Both the position numbers and the translations under genes were made by a program. A DNA stretch of 64,000 nt from Pseudomonas putida (GTDB lineage Bacteria > Pseudomonadota > Gammaproteobacteria > Pseudomonadales > Pseudomonadaceae), in assembly GCF_002741075.1 (NCBI RefSeq), contig NZ_CP016634.1:3063501-3127500 (forward strand), in the 5' to 3' direction. Below, piece by piece: positions 8,684-16,304 of the stretch. The notes below the pieces were generated by a model. It was not told the origin of the DNA and searched no databases. It worked only from the letters and a program-made list of their open reading frames with translations. Within the stretch, counting starts at the first letter, position 1; every line of letters starts with the position of its first letter.

Positions 8684-9577
8684 TCAGGCTTTCAATGCCA
8701 GTATTCGGTGCGCACCGTTCAGTACGATGAGGCCCACGACAGTACCAATCACCAAATCTGGGTAGGAAGAACCTGTCCAGGCAACCAATGCACCTGCTGC
8801 GATAACACCAATGTTCGCGAGCACATCATTGGCTGAAAAAATCCAACTCGCTTTCATGTGTGCACCACCTTCGCGGTGGCCATAGATCATCAAGAGACAG
8901 CTGACGTTTGCGACTAGTGCGACTGCGCCAATCCCCATCATCAGCATCGACTCAGGTTCGCTGCCGTAGAGGACGCGTCTAGCCACTTCCACGAGCACGC
9001 CCAGAGCCAACACGATCTGAAAGACCCCCGCCAGGTGGGCAGCCCGAACTTGAAGCCGTGCACTCCGGCCGACCGCATAGAGAGCCAGCCCATAGACGGC
9101 AGCATCAGCAAACATGTCCAACGAGTCGGCAACCAGGCCAGTCGACTGGGCGATCAAACCTGCACCCATCTCAATGACAAACATCGCGGCATTGATACCG
9201 AGCAGGATCTTCAGCGTGCTTGCCTCTTTCGAAGCAGTCAGCTCTTCATTGGCACTATTGGCCGAGGCTGCTTCCTGACTGGCCGGCTCAGTACCCAGCA
9301 ACGCTGCACCCAGGCCAAGTGACTCCAGCTTGGTAGCGATCTGGTCAACCGCCCCGTCATGGAAAGCGCGTACCTGTCTGCTGGTCAAATCAAAGGACAA
9401 CGAATTGAGCTCAGGCAAGCCATTCAGTGCGAGCCGAATCATTCGTTCTTCTGAAGGGCAATCCATCTTGGGTACAGAAAAACTGCTGACCCATGTTCCT
9501 TCATTCGAAGGCGCGGTTGCCGCTTCTGTGGTTGCCGAAACTGGGCCACAGCCACAGGACTTCTCACAAGAACTCAT
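8684..9577 (-). CDS. Cation diffusion facilitator with N-terminal metal-binding domain (Cd/Zn/Pb efflux)
   Basis: 297 residues. A Cys-rich start (MSSCEKSCGCGP) leads into a short HMA-like domain (SVPKMDCPSEERM...), then a CDF transporter with about six membrane segments. The metal-site motifs ADSLDMFADA in helix 2 and SANDVLANIG in helix 5 are present. CDF proteins export divalent metals in exchange for protons across the inner membrane. It is divergent from the MerR-type regulator at 9678, with a CadR/PbrR-like operator between them, so it is probably induced by Cd, Pb or Zn. The exact metal cannot be read from sequence. The typical histidine-rich loop is absent and cysteines at the N-terminus may replace it. 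Confidence 0.82.
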   Translation of the reverse strand: MSSCEKSCGCGPVSATTEAATAPSNEGTWVSSFSVPKMDCPSEERMIRLALNGLPELNSLSFDLTSRQVRAFHDGAVDQIATKLESLGLGAALLGTEPASQEAASANSANEELTASKEASTLKILLGINAAMFVIEMGAGLIAQSTGLVADSLDMFADAAVYGLALYAVGRSARLQVRAAHLAGVFQIVLALGVLVEVARRVLYGSEPESMLMMGIGAVALVANVSCLLMIYGHREGGAHMKASWIFSANDVLANIGVIAAGALVAWTGSSYPDLVIGTVVGLIVLNGAHRILALKA

Positions 9578-9617
9578 GATTCGCTTCTCCTATCGGGCTT
9601 TATTTTGTCAATTAAAA

Positions 9618-9638
9618 ACCATATAGCAGGTATAGGGT
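9618..9638 (-). promoter_or_regulatory. CadR/PbrR-type operator of the cation-efflux gene
   Basis: A 21-bp dyad, on the minus strand ACCCTATAcctgcTATATGGT, overlaps a TTGACC -35 element. This is the MerR-family layout in which the operator fills a long -35/-10 spacer. It lies between the CDF gene and the regulator and resembles the operator at 10191-10211. Confidence 0.75.
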
Positions 9639-9677
9639 CAAGCATGGATATACTGAGTTTTGACTCAGGAGAAGGCC

Positions 9678-10091
9678 ATGCGCATAGGCCAACTTGCAAA
9701 GCTGACGGGGGCGGACATTCAGACGATTCGTTTTTATGAACGTCAGGGACTGCTCCCACCTCCTAACCGTCAGGACAATGGCTACCGAGCCTACGAAGCG
9801 GATCATGTGGAGAAACTGCTGTTCATTCGCCAATGCCGCTCTTTTGGCATGTCACTGGAAGAAATTGGTGTTTTACAGGGCTTTCAGGAGCAGCCGCAGC
9901 AACCATGCACGGCGATCAATACGCTCCTTGATAGACATATCGCCCAGGTAAGGGCTCAGATCGCATCCTTACATGCCCTCGAAAACCAGTTGGTGACGTT
10001 GCGGGGCTGCTGCGATGATGAACGACAAAGCTTGGACTGCGGAATACTTTCGGGTTTGGTGGAGGGCGGCATTCCACGTCTTCAATCCTGA
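9678..10091 (+). CDS. cadR: MerR-family Cd(II)/Pb(II)-responsive regulator (CadR/PbrR-like)
   Basis: 137 residues from the ATG at 9678, which follows AGGAGAAGG. A TTG at 9660 in frame is less likely. The N-terminal MerR helix-turn-helix is MRIGQLAKLTGADIQTIRFYERQGLL. The long dimerisation helix follows, with cysteine in PCTAINTLLD, then CC in LRGCCDDERQSLDCGIL. The cysteine placement matches Cd/Pb sensors of the CadR/PbrR type and not MerR for mercury. It should twist the promoters at 9618 and 10191 into active shape when metal binds. The gene symbol follows family resemblance; pbrR is an alternative. Confidence 0.82.
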   Translation: MRIGQLAKLTGADIQTIRFYERQGLLPPPNRQDNGYRAYEADHVEKLLFIRQCRSFGMSLEEIGVLQGFQEQPQQPCTAINTLLDRHIAQVRAQIASLHALENQLVTLRGCCDDERQSLDCGILSGLVEGGIPRLQS

Positions 10092-10190
10092 GGTCGAAGA
10101 CCCTGCTTTTGATCGAGGACCATGCGGCAGACCTCTTTCCTATTCACGGCTTAAATTCTTTTTTTGCATCGCCTCAATCCATAGCGCTTG

Positions 10191-10211
10191 ACCCTATAGC
10201 GACTACAGGGT
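10191..10211 (+). promoter_or_regulatory. Second CadR/PbrR-type operator, upstream of the DUF3703-lspA operon
   Basis: A near-perfect 21-bp dyad, ACCCTATAGcgaCTACAGGGT, overlaps a TTGACC -35 box (10188-10193) with an over-long spacer, typical of MerR-family promoters. It is closer to the classical cadR/pbr operator than the one at 9618. It would put the small Cys-rich peptide, DUF3703 and lspA under the same regulator as the efflux gene. Confidence 0.8.
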
Positions 10212-10244
10212 GTTCACTTGGCACATCTGACCAAGGAGTATTTC

Positions 10245-10394
10245 ATGTCCAGTTGCTGTGGCGATGACCCTAAGCCCACTAATTCCTCTAGGACTTGCGC
10301 CTTGCAGCAAGCCGGACCGTCCCCATGCGGCTGCGCGTCTATGGGTGTCAGCTTGCTGGTTGTCCTGAACGGCCTTCGACCGCTGCGCAAGTGA
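10245..10394 (+). CDS. Small cysteine-rich peptide (49 aa), possibly the decayed N-terminus of a metal transporter
   Basis: Starts MSSCCGDDPKPTNSS with AAGGAG nine bases upstream, and contains six cysteines (SSCCGDD, RTCALQQ, SPCGCAS). The start resembles the Cys-rich head of CDF transporters such as the one at 8684 (MSSCEKSCGCG). It stops at 10394, so it is either a genuine metal-binding peptide or the first exon-like piece of a transporter whose body is gone. It is the first gene after the operator at 10191 and lies 7 bp before the DUF3703 gene. Confidence 0.5.
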   Translation: MSSCCGDDPKPTNSSRTCALQQAGPSPCGCASMGVSLLVVLNGLRPLRK

Positions 10395-10401
10395 GATCCA
10401 G

Positions 10402-10749
10402 ATGAATACAGCCCTTCGCATTGCCATTGATAAAGCCTTCTCACGAGCAAAGCAGGCCCTCCGAGAAAAGGATGAAGCCGGAACCTTTCCCTGGTTGGAG
10501 CGGGCCCACATATTGAGCCAGCGAATGCCAGTCCTTCACGCTCAGAGCCATTGGCTGATGCTGAGGGCTGGCTGGCAGTTGCGCGACTATCGGGAGGTGC
10601 TCGGCCAAATGCCTCGGATCATTGCGGCACTGCTGTTCTCCAGGATCTGGGTGCCACTCGGAAACACCGGGCGGGCCAGGGTTAGTGCTTTCGCGCCGAT
10701 GCCCGTCTCCCAAGAGTTGCAGCGACTTCTTCAAGGAGAGCCGCGATGA
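10402..10749 (+). CDS. DUF3703-like protein of metal-resistance operons
   Basis: 115 residues, soluble, starting MNTALRIAIDKAFSRAKQAL and containing ERAHILSQRMPVLHAQSHW. This resembles DUF3703 proteins, a small family of unknown function often found beside cation-efflux genes. The histidines in RAHILSQ and LHAQSHW could bind metal, but that is inference. It overlaps lspA by four bases (ATGA) and sits in the operon behind the CadR-type operator. Confidence 0.65.
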   Translation: MNTALRIAIDKAFSRAKQALREKDEAGTFPWLERAHILSQRMPVLHAQSHWLMLRAGWQLRDYREVLGQMPRIIAALLFSRIWVPLGNTGRARVSAFAPMPVSQELQRLLQGEPR

Positions 10750-11258
10750 GTTCCTCTCCTGAAAGGTCATTTTTCGGCGCTCCTTGGCTTTGGTGGACAT
10801 TATCGCTGGCGATTGCGTTAGCCGACCAAGTGTCCAAGAGCGTAATTGAGGGTTCGCTCCCGGTCGGCTCCGTGACTCCTCTGACCACGTTCTTCAATCT
10901 GGTTCATTTCTGGAATACCGGTGCAGCATTCAGCTTCCTGGCTGACGCGGGCGGTTGGCAGCGATACGTCTTCATCGCCCTGGCCGTCATCATTTCGATA
11001 GTGCTCGCGCTGATCCTGCGTAAGCCCAGTCCCAAGAGCGAAGCGCTGGGCTATAGCCTCATACTGGGCGGTGCAGTTGGGAATCTGATTGACCGCGCAT
11101 TCCGTGGTCATGTGATCGACTACCTGGATTTCTACTGGCAGTCCTGGCATTGGCCGGCGTTTAACCTGGCGGATATCGGTATCGTCGGTGGCGCCGCCAT
11201 GTTGATCCTGAGCAGTTTGCTGACCCCAAAAGCGGAAGTGAACCGAGCCAGAGAATGA
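10746..11258 (+). CDS. lspA: Accessory signal peptidase II (prolipoprotein peptidase), transposon-borne
   Basis: 170 residues with four predicted membrane helices. It has the LspA signatures [32 protein letters not shown] and FNLADIGIVGG, holding the two catalytic aspartates (GNLID and NLAD). It cleaves lipoprotein signal peptides after lipidation, in the inner membrane. A second, chromosomal lspA lies at 50070-50585 beside ileS, so this is a paralogue carried as cargo. Translational coupling to the upstream and downstream genes places it in the metal-inducible operon. LspA homologues recur in cation-resistance clusters, but the reason is not established. Confidence 0.88.
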   Translation: MSSSPERSFFGAPWLWWTLSLAIALADQVSKSVIEGSLPVGSVTPLTTFFNLVHFWNTGAAFSFLADAGGWQRYVFIALAVIISIVLALILRKPSPKSEALGYSLILGGAVGNLIDRAFRGHVIDYLDFYWQSWHWPAFNLADIGIVGGAAMLILSSLLTPKAEVNRARE

Positions 11259-12001
11259 AAAGCTCGTCTTCGACGGACACAGTGCGCTGGGTAGGCCATG
11301 CATGGGTCGGACCCGGTATCGGAGTCTTTCATGGGCGTGTTGGTCACCAAGGCTGGCACCACCATCAGGCGCATCAGATCTCAGTGGGCCTCGATTCAAC
11401 CGTAGCGGTCGAAACCCCGCTGGGTATTCATTCAGGGGCAGCCATCTTCATCCCGGCAGGCTTGAAACACCGGCTGAGCGCCGGTCGAGTTCTGTCGATC
11501 TATGTGGATGCGCTGTCCGAGGAAGCTCGTGCTTTGCGGGGTACCGAAGAAGCGAGGGTGATTGAGATCACGCCGGCGGACGTAGCGGCGATTATCGGCG
11601 CGCTGCGCGAGACAGGACACAGTGCTGTACAGCTGAAGGCTGGGGTGCGCCAGACGCTGCGGCTTCCCGACCCACCGATCCCAGATCCTCGCTTGACCAA
11701 GGTGATTGAAGCGCTGCGTAGAGGCCAAATGAGACGCGAAGAAATGGCCGCACTGGTGCATTTATCACCCACACGGTTTTCCCATTGGTTCGTGGAACAG
11801 ACAGGTCTGCCGCTTCGCAGCTATGCGAAATGGTTACGTCTCACGCAAGCCTTACAGCACCTAGCCAAAGGGGGGCGGCTGACCGAAGCGGCGCATGAGG
11901 CAGGCTTTTCTGACTCGGCTCATTTCTCCCGAACATTCCGGACGCTGCTGGGCATCGATCCATCATCTGCCCTGGCTGAAGTCGATCTCCAGGAATCCTA
12001 G
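11255..12001 (+). CDS. AraC-family transcriptional regulator
   Basis: 248 residues. The N-terminal half is a cupin-like sensor (HQGWHHHQAHQISVGLD, then HSGAAIFIPAGLKHRL). The C-terminal half carries two helix-turn-helix motifs of the AraC type (MAALVHLSPTRFSHWFVEQTG and LTEAAHEAGFSDSAHFSRTF). It overlaps the lspA stop by four bases, so it is transcribed with the metal operon. It may control the hydroxylase gene that follows. The histidine cluster in the cupin is unusually rich and could bind metal, which is only inference. Confidence 0.8.
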   Translation: MKSSSSTDTVRWVGHAWVGPGIGVFHGRVGHQGWHHHQAHQISVGLDSTVAVETPLGIHSGAAIFIPAGLKHRLSAGRVLSIYVDALSEEARALRGTEEARVIEITPADVAAIIGALRETGHSAVQLKAGVRQTLRLPDPPIPDPRLTKVIEALRRGQMRREEMAALVHLSPTRFSHWFVEQTGLPLRSYAKWLRLTQALQHLAKGGRLTEAAHEAGFSDSAHFSRTFRTLLGIDPSSALAEVDLQES

Positions 12002-12069
12002 CTCTTTCGTTCAAGTCGAAAGCTCGTCTCTCCGCATAGAGTCATGACTCCATCACAGGGAGCTGAACG

Positions 12070-12939
12070 ATGTCGACCTTTCTTCGATTTGCCATACGGT
12101 GGGTGAGCTATCCACTCGTGTTTGGTGGCGCTGCCGCCTTCATGATCTGGGCGCTGTATGCCGGCGTACCGTATTGGCCCACCACCCCCATAGCCGCCGC
12201 GATAGGACTGTTGAGCATCGCTGGTTTGGAGCGCATCCAACCGTTTCGCGAAGCCTGGCTTGAGGATCATCAAGACACCGCGACAGATCTGCTGCACATG
12301 CTGGTGAACCTTTCCGTCATTCAATTCACCGCTGAAATCCTGGCCAAACTTGGCGATGCGGTGCCGGCTTCGGTTCGTCTCTTTCCGATCGAGAGTCCGC
12401 TGTGGCTCCAGTTGCTACTGGTCGCCGTCGTGCTCGATCTGGGCCTGTACGGCATGCACCGGATTAGTCATCGAGTGCAATGGCTGTGGCGTTTTCACAT
12501 GATTCATCACAGCGCCGAGCGGTTGTATTGGGTGAACGGGGAGCGACGCCATCCCCTGCACGCGGCGCTCATGGCCGGTCCGGGGCTGGTGATTCTGCTC
12601 GCATTAGGCGCCCCGTCTGCCGTAGTCGCCACCTGGTTTGGCATTCTGACCGTGCACTTGGCCTTCCAGCATTCGAACCTGGACTACCGACTGGGGTGGC
12701 TGCGTCACATTATCGGGGTTGCCGAAATTCATCGCTGGCATCACAAGCGCGACTTTGAAGATGCCCAAGTCAACTTTGGTGAGTTTCTGATGGTGTGGGA
12801 TCAACTGTTTGGCACGTTCCTCGACAGTGCGGGGAAGCTGGGGGAGGCCGAGGTCGGGTTGCATGAAAAGGACTACCCCAAAGGCTACCTTGCGCAGTTC
12901 GCCGAACCCTTTGGGCGAGACCGTAGAAGCAAAGGCTAG
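12070..12939 (+). CDS. Sterol desaturase / fatty acid hydroxylase superfamily membrane protein
   Basis: 289 residues with several hydrophobic segments and the histidine clusters of di-iron membrane hydroxylases: HRISH, then FHMIHHSAERLYW with a following RRHPLH, and EIHRWHHKRDF. These enzymes insert oxygen into lipid or sterol-like substrates at the membrane. The substrate is unknown here. It follows the AraC gene by 68 bp and is the last cargo gene before the right end of element A. Why a lipid-modifying enzyme travels with metal efflux and a lipoprotein peptidase is open; envelope adaptation is a guess. Confidence 0.78.
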   Translation: MSTFLRFAIRWVSYPLVFGGAAAFMIWALYAGVPYWPTTPIAAAIGLLSIAGLERIQPFREAWLEDHQDTATDLLHMLVNLSVIQFTAEILAKLGDAVPASVRLFPIESPLWLQLLLVAVVLDLGLYGMHRISHRVQWLWRFHMIHHSAERLYWVNGERRHPLHAALMAGPGLVILLALGAPSAVVATWFGILTVHLAFQHSNLDYRLGWLRHIIGVAEIHRWHHKRDFEDAQVNFGEFLMVWDQLFGTFLDSAGKLGEAEVGLHEKDYPKGYLAQFAEPFGRDRRSKG

Positions 12940-12992
12940 CGGGTTCTCTTGCAGTGCGGCGGTAGCCAGGCACGGCACGCTGTCTCTGGATT

Positions 12993-13056
12993 GCTCTGGT
13001 TAGTTGCAGAAAGCGTGAGCCCATTGAGATTGAATGCGAGCCGGCGCGGCTGAATG
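12993..13056 (-). mobile_element. Right end of element A, inner part (transposase-binding repeats)
   Basis: Contains repeats of the form GGCTCrCATTnnCTGC on the minus strand (around 13014, 13034 and 13048). It is continued at 16190 after the interruption by the TIME composite. The same block occurs uninterrupted at 22396-22570. Confidence 0.75.
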
Positions 13057-13354
13057 GGGGACGATAGAGAAAACGGAAAAAATCGTACGTTAAGCGTACG
13101 GCCTGTCAGGTTGAGGCCCTAGAGGTTGCCGGCGAGGCGTCAGAAAATGCTGGAATCGGCCCTATCCTGACGCGGCCCAAGGTTCCGGCCTGACGCCTAG
13201 TTAGGGCGTACTTCAACTGGACGTTCGCGGCGGGCCTACGTTGGGTTTTGGTTCCATTGCTCCCCAAATCCCGAATAGGGAGCAGTGGAACAGGAAACGC
13301 ACTTAAGCCAAGTCGGCTTAGCGTACGATTCTTCCCGAATTCTGCGGCTTCCCT
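13057..13354 (+). mobile_element. Tn3-type miniature inverted-repeat element (TIME-like), left copy
   Basis: 298 bp bounded by imperfect 38-bp inverted repeats. The left one starts GGGGACGATAGAGAAAAC and ends CGTACGTTAAG; the right one, read inward, starts AGGGAAGCCGCAG and ends CGTACGCTAAG. Tn3-family ends are 38 bp, start GGGG and end near TTAAG. No gene fits inside. An inverted copy lies at 15892-16189. The element holds a 41-bp near-perfect palindrome at 13251-13291. Assignment to the published TIME class is by structure only. Confidence 0.82.
13251..13291. repeat. 41-bp near-perfect palindrome inside the TIME-like element
   Basis: Arms GTTCCATTGCTCCC and GGGAGCAGTGGAAC (one mismatch) are separated by 13 bases. 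The inverted copy is at 15955-15995. It may be the core of a resolution site inherited from the parent transposon, as tyrosine-recombinase core sites in Tn4651-type elements are palindromic. Confidence 0.7.
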
Positions 13355-13731
13355 CTGAAGAGCTGGGATACGTGAGGGCCGGTGGAAGTGATGACCGCAT
13401 CCGTATGCAGAAGAAAAGCCTTCCCGATAAAGACCCCATGCGGGAAATCGTCATTAAATCCAAGGGCGGATCGATTACATGGGTCTCAAATACCGGGTAT
13501 GACTCAAAGCTAGGCGGTGATGTTTTTCATCTCCACCAGCACTCCACCGGACAGGGTTTTTTGCAAGCCCGAGACGCACTGAGAAAGTTCGCTGACAACA
13601 AGGAGTTCGAGGCCGGAGTCAGCTACGAAGGAATGAGCACGCCCGAGCGTGAAGCCAAGATCCAAGCTCGCAAGGAACAAGAAGAAATCAGGAAAGAGCT
13701 TCGGAGAGTTGCTGTTTATGGTAGCGTTTAA
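13355..13731 (+). pseudogene. 5'-truncated plasmid-type gene of unknown function
   Basis: The frame is open from the TIME boundary to a stop at 13731. It contains the segments EIVIKSKGGSITWVSNTG, GGDVFHLHQHSTGQGFLQAR and a charged C-terminal helix (REAKIQARKEQEEIRKELRR). The middle part reminds me of DUF3991/TOPRIM-like plasmid proteins, with low certainty. The frame runs back into the TIME element to an ATG at 13285, so a chimeric 148-residue product starting MEQETHLSQVG is possible. The true 5' end has been lost, and the stop lies 32 bp before the cyclase gene. Confidence 0.5.
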
Positions 13732-13762
13732 GCTTTGGGAAATCAACAAAACGGCATAGCGA

Positions 13763-15727
13763 ATGATCCCCTCTGGCAAACCAAGCCGACTGTCGCCGAG
13801 GCTAATCCCTCTTGTGGTTTTTTTGATCGGCCTGTGCTCCACCGTAGTGCTTTACCAACTCATCGTCGAGTCCGTCGATCAACGACAACAGGTCTACTTC
13901 GACTTCCGCGCCCGGGAGGCTGCTGAGCGCATCGAGAACCGCATGGCCACCTACCAGCAGGTCCTGCGGGGCACGGCCGGGTTCTTTGATGTGCATGATG
14001 ATGTCGGACGTGAAGATTTCCGAAGGTATTCCGATCGCCAGGCTCTGGACCAGTACCTGCCTGGCATCCAAGGCGTGGGCTTCGCCAGGGCCATCCGGCC
14101 TGCCGATCTGCAAACCCACATCGATCAGGTCCGCGCCGAAGGCTTTCCCTCTTACACGGTGCAACCAGCAGGCCAACGAGACCTGTATTCCTCGATCGTG
14201 TATCTGGAGCCGTTTTTGGGACGCAACCTGCGTGCCTTCGGCTTCGACATGTATTCAGAACCCGTGCGGCGCGAGGCCATGCAGCGCTCGGTAGATACGG
14301 GTGCCATCGCGCTTTCGGGGCATGTGCGTCTCCAGCAGGAAACGGGGGTTCAGGAGCAGTCGGGGTTCCTGATCTACCAGGCGATCTACGCTACTGACCA
14401 GCCAGCGGCAACCGTAGCAGAGCGCCGGGAACAACTGCGCGGCTGGGTCTATGCACCGTTTCGCATGACAGACTTCCTGCAGGGTCTCCTCGGAGAGCAG
14501 GAGCGTGACCTGATCATCGACATCTTCGACGGCGAAGAGATGGTTGAAGCGACACGAACTCACTTTGGCAGTTCAGGGCGTACCGATATCCGTCCAGGGT
14601 TTGAATCGGTGCATCGGCTGCGCATGATGGGACAAACCTGGACCGTTCGCGTGCATGGCAGCACGAGCCTTCTGCAACGGGTGGACAGAGGGCTACCGAT
14701 CGTGATCGCGGTAACCGGTGTCTTGCTCAGTGCCATGCTGGCTGGGCTGATGTTTTTGCTGGTGTCGGGTCGGTCCCGGGCAGAAGCGGCGGCCCGCGCG
14801 ATGACAGAAGACCTGTCTCTGGAGAGGTCTCGATTGAGTGCCATTCTTGAAGGCACCCGGGTCGGCACCTGGGAGTGGAATGTCCAGAGCGGTGAAACCG
14901 TCTTCAATGAGGAATGGGCGAGGATCGTTGGATACAAGCTCCAAGAGCTTGAGCCGATCTCCATCGTCACCTGGGCAAAGCTCACGCATCCGGAAGATCT
15001 GCAAAAGTCAGAACAGCTGCTCAAGCAGCACTTGGCGGGGGAGTTACCGTTCTACGAGTGTGAGGCCAGGATGCGCCACAAGGATGGGCACTGGATCTGG
15101 GTGCTGGACCGCGGGAAGGTGGGGAAATGGGATCGGGATGGCAAGCCTCTCATCATGTACGGTACCCATCAGGACATCAGCCGGTCCAGACAGGAGCTGG
15201 ATACCTATCACCATCGAGCGCATCATGACGTATTGACCGATCTACCCAACCGGGTCTTACTCGGTGACCGCATACAGCAGGCGCTTGCATTGGCAGAGCG
15301 CGAGAACACGCATCTGGCTGTGCTGTTCATGGATCTGGATGGGTTCAAGTCGGTCAACGACACCCATGGCCACGAAGCGGGGGATGTAGTGCTAAAGACC
15401 GTGGCCCGCCGTCTCCTGCGTTGCATCCGTGCCTCCGACACGCTCGCCAGGGTGGGAGGCGATGAGTACGTGGCCTTGCTGCAACACGTCAGCGACGAAC
15501 AGGAGGCGCTCAAAAAGGCCAGCCTGTTCATCTCGGAGGTCCGCCGACCAATCCCCTTGTCTGCGGGTGGCGAAGCACGAATTTCCATTAGTGTCGGTAT
15601 CGCGCTCTACCCTCAGCATGGAACGACCATCGAGGTGCTCAGCGAGCATGCCGATCAGGCGATGTATCAGGTCAAGAAAGGCTCCAAGAATGGAGCCTTG
15701 GTGCTTCAGGATAGCGGCTCGGTGTAG
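13763..15727 (+). CDS. Membrane diguanylate cyclase, CHASE-PAS-GGDEF
   Basis: 654 residues. A membrane helix (about 13-33), a periplasmic CHASE sensor (about 65-290; EPVRREAMQRSVDTG, SGHVRLQQETG), a second membrane helix (about 313-337), a PAS fold (about 360-475; GTWEWNVQSGE), then a GGDEF domain (about 490-648). The active site is GGDEY at residue 565, an allowed variant of GGDEF. An RASD inhibitory site lies five residues upstream, so an active, feedback-inhibited cyclase making cyclic di-GMP is expected. It has no regulatory partner nearby and is the only complete gene inside the TIME composite. CHASE domains sense small extracellular ligands such as cytokinin-like molecules; the ligand here is unknown. 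Confidence 0.9.
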   Translation: MIPSGKPSRLSPRLIPLVVFLIGLCSTVVLYQLIVESVDQRQQVYFDFRAREAAERIENRMATYQQVLRGTAGFFDVHDDVGREDFRRYSDRQALDQYLPGIQGVGFARAIRPADLQTHIDQVRAEGFPSYTVQPAGQRDLYSSIVYLEPFLGRNLRAFGFDMYSEPVRREAMQRSVDTGAIALSGHVRLQQETGVQEQSGFLIYQAIYATDQPAATVAERREQLRGWVYAPFRMTDFLQGLLGEQERDLIIDIFDGEEMVEATRTHFGSSGRTDIRPGFESVHRLRMMGQTWTVRVHGSTSLLQRVDRGLPIVIAVTGVLLSAMLAGLMFLLVSGRSRAEAAARAMTEDLSLERSRLSAILEGTRVGTWEWNVQSGETVFNEEWARIVGYKLQELEPISIVTWAKLTHPEDLQKSEQLLKQHLAGELPFYECEARMRHKDGHWIWVLDRGKVGKWDRDGKPLIMYGTHQDISRSRQELDTYHHRAHHDVLTDLPNRVLLGDRIQQALALAERENTHLAVLFMDLDGFKSVNDTHGHEAGDVVLKTVARRLLRCIRASDTLARVGGDEYVALLQHVSDEQEALKKASLFISEVRRPIPLSAGGEARISISVGIALYPQHGTTIEVLSEHADQAMYQVKKGSKNGALVLQDSGSV

Positions 15728-15891
15728 CTCTGCGTTCCCGTAGCGTTTAAACGCACCCTGATCGACAACTCCAGATCTTGTGTTGCCGGCGACAGCGTCC
15801 ACGCATGAAGTTGGTCCATCACGACCGATCAGGCATTGACCGCCGATTGCTTCGAGCAACTGGCCCCACAGATGACCGCCAAGGGCTGGAA
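15728..15891. other. Short stretch between the cyclase gene and the right TIME-like copy
   Basis: No complete gene is visible. One frame next to the TIME boundary reads ALTADCFEQLAPQMTAKGWK, which looks like coding sequence cut by the miniature element, but I cannot assign it. Confidence 0.35.
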
Positions 15892-16189
15892 AGGGAAGCC
15901 GCAGAATTCGGGAAGAATCGTACGCTAAGCCGACTTGGCTTAAGTGCGTTTCCTGTTCCACTGCTCCCTATTCGGGATTTGGGGAGCAATGGAACCAAAA
16001 CCCAACGTAGGCCCGCCGCGAACGTCCAGTTGAAGTACGCCCTAACTAGGCGTCAGGCCGGAACCTTGGGCCGCGTCAGGATAGGGCCGATTCCAGCATT
16101 TTCTGACGCCTCGCCGGCAACCTCTAGGGCCTCAACCTGACAGGCCGTACGCTTAACGTACGATTTTTTCCGTTTTCTCTATCGTCCCC
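15892..16189 (-). mobile_element. Tn3-type miniature inverted-repeat element (TIME-like), right copy
   Basis: Exact-looking inverted copy of 13057-13354, 298 bp, with its GGGG end outward at 16189 and the AGGG end facing the cyclase gene. Near-identity of the two copies suggests recent movement or conversion. Confidence 0.82.
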
Positions 16190-16304
16190 AATGCAAGCTC
16201 GCTCGCAGTTAATGTGAGCCCGAGGGCTTCGTCAGCCGCAGTAAATCTGAGCCGGGAATCGCGTTGATTGCGAGCCCGGCGATTTTCAAATGCGAGCCGT
16301 TACA
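16190..16304 (-). mobile_element. Right terminus of element A (TGTAAC end with transposase-binding repeats)
   Basis: Read inward from 16304 on the minus strand: TGTAACGGCTCGCATTTG, followed by spaced copies of GGCTCGCAATC, GGCTCAGATTTACTGC, GGCTCACATTAACTGC and GCTTGCATTC, about 20 bp apart. TGT at the tip and multiple internal sites are typical of Tn7/Tn552/Mu-type ends. The same end occurs at 22396-22570. Confidence 0.8.

Larger units (their letters stand above)
13057..16189. mobile_element. Composite mobile unit: two inverted TIME-like elements flanking a diguanylate cyclase
   Basis: The two 298-bp elements have their GGGG ends outermost, so the whole 3133-bp block could move as one unit using a Tn3-family transposase supplied from elsewhere. 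It interrupts the right-end repeats of element A. AATG flanks both sides, and the uninterrupted sequence GCTGAATGCAAGCTC is seen in the related end at 22461, giving a natural empty site. Confidence 0.78.

Noticed and set aside
15392..15961. 189-codon minus-strand frame sharing its start with the 13285 frame
   Set aside because: It only borrows the TIME terminal repeat and continues as antisense of the diguanylate cyclase.
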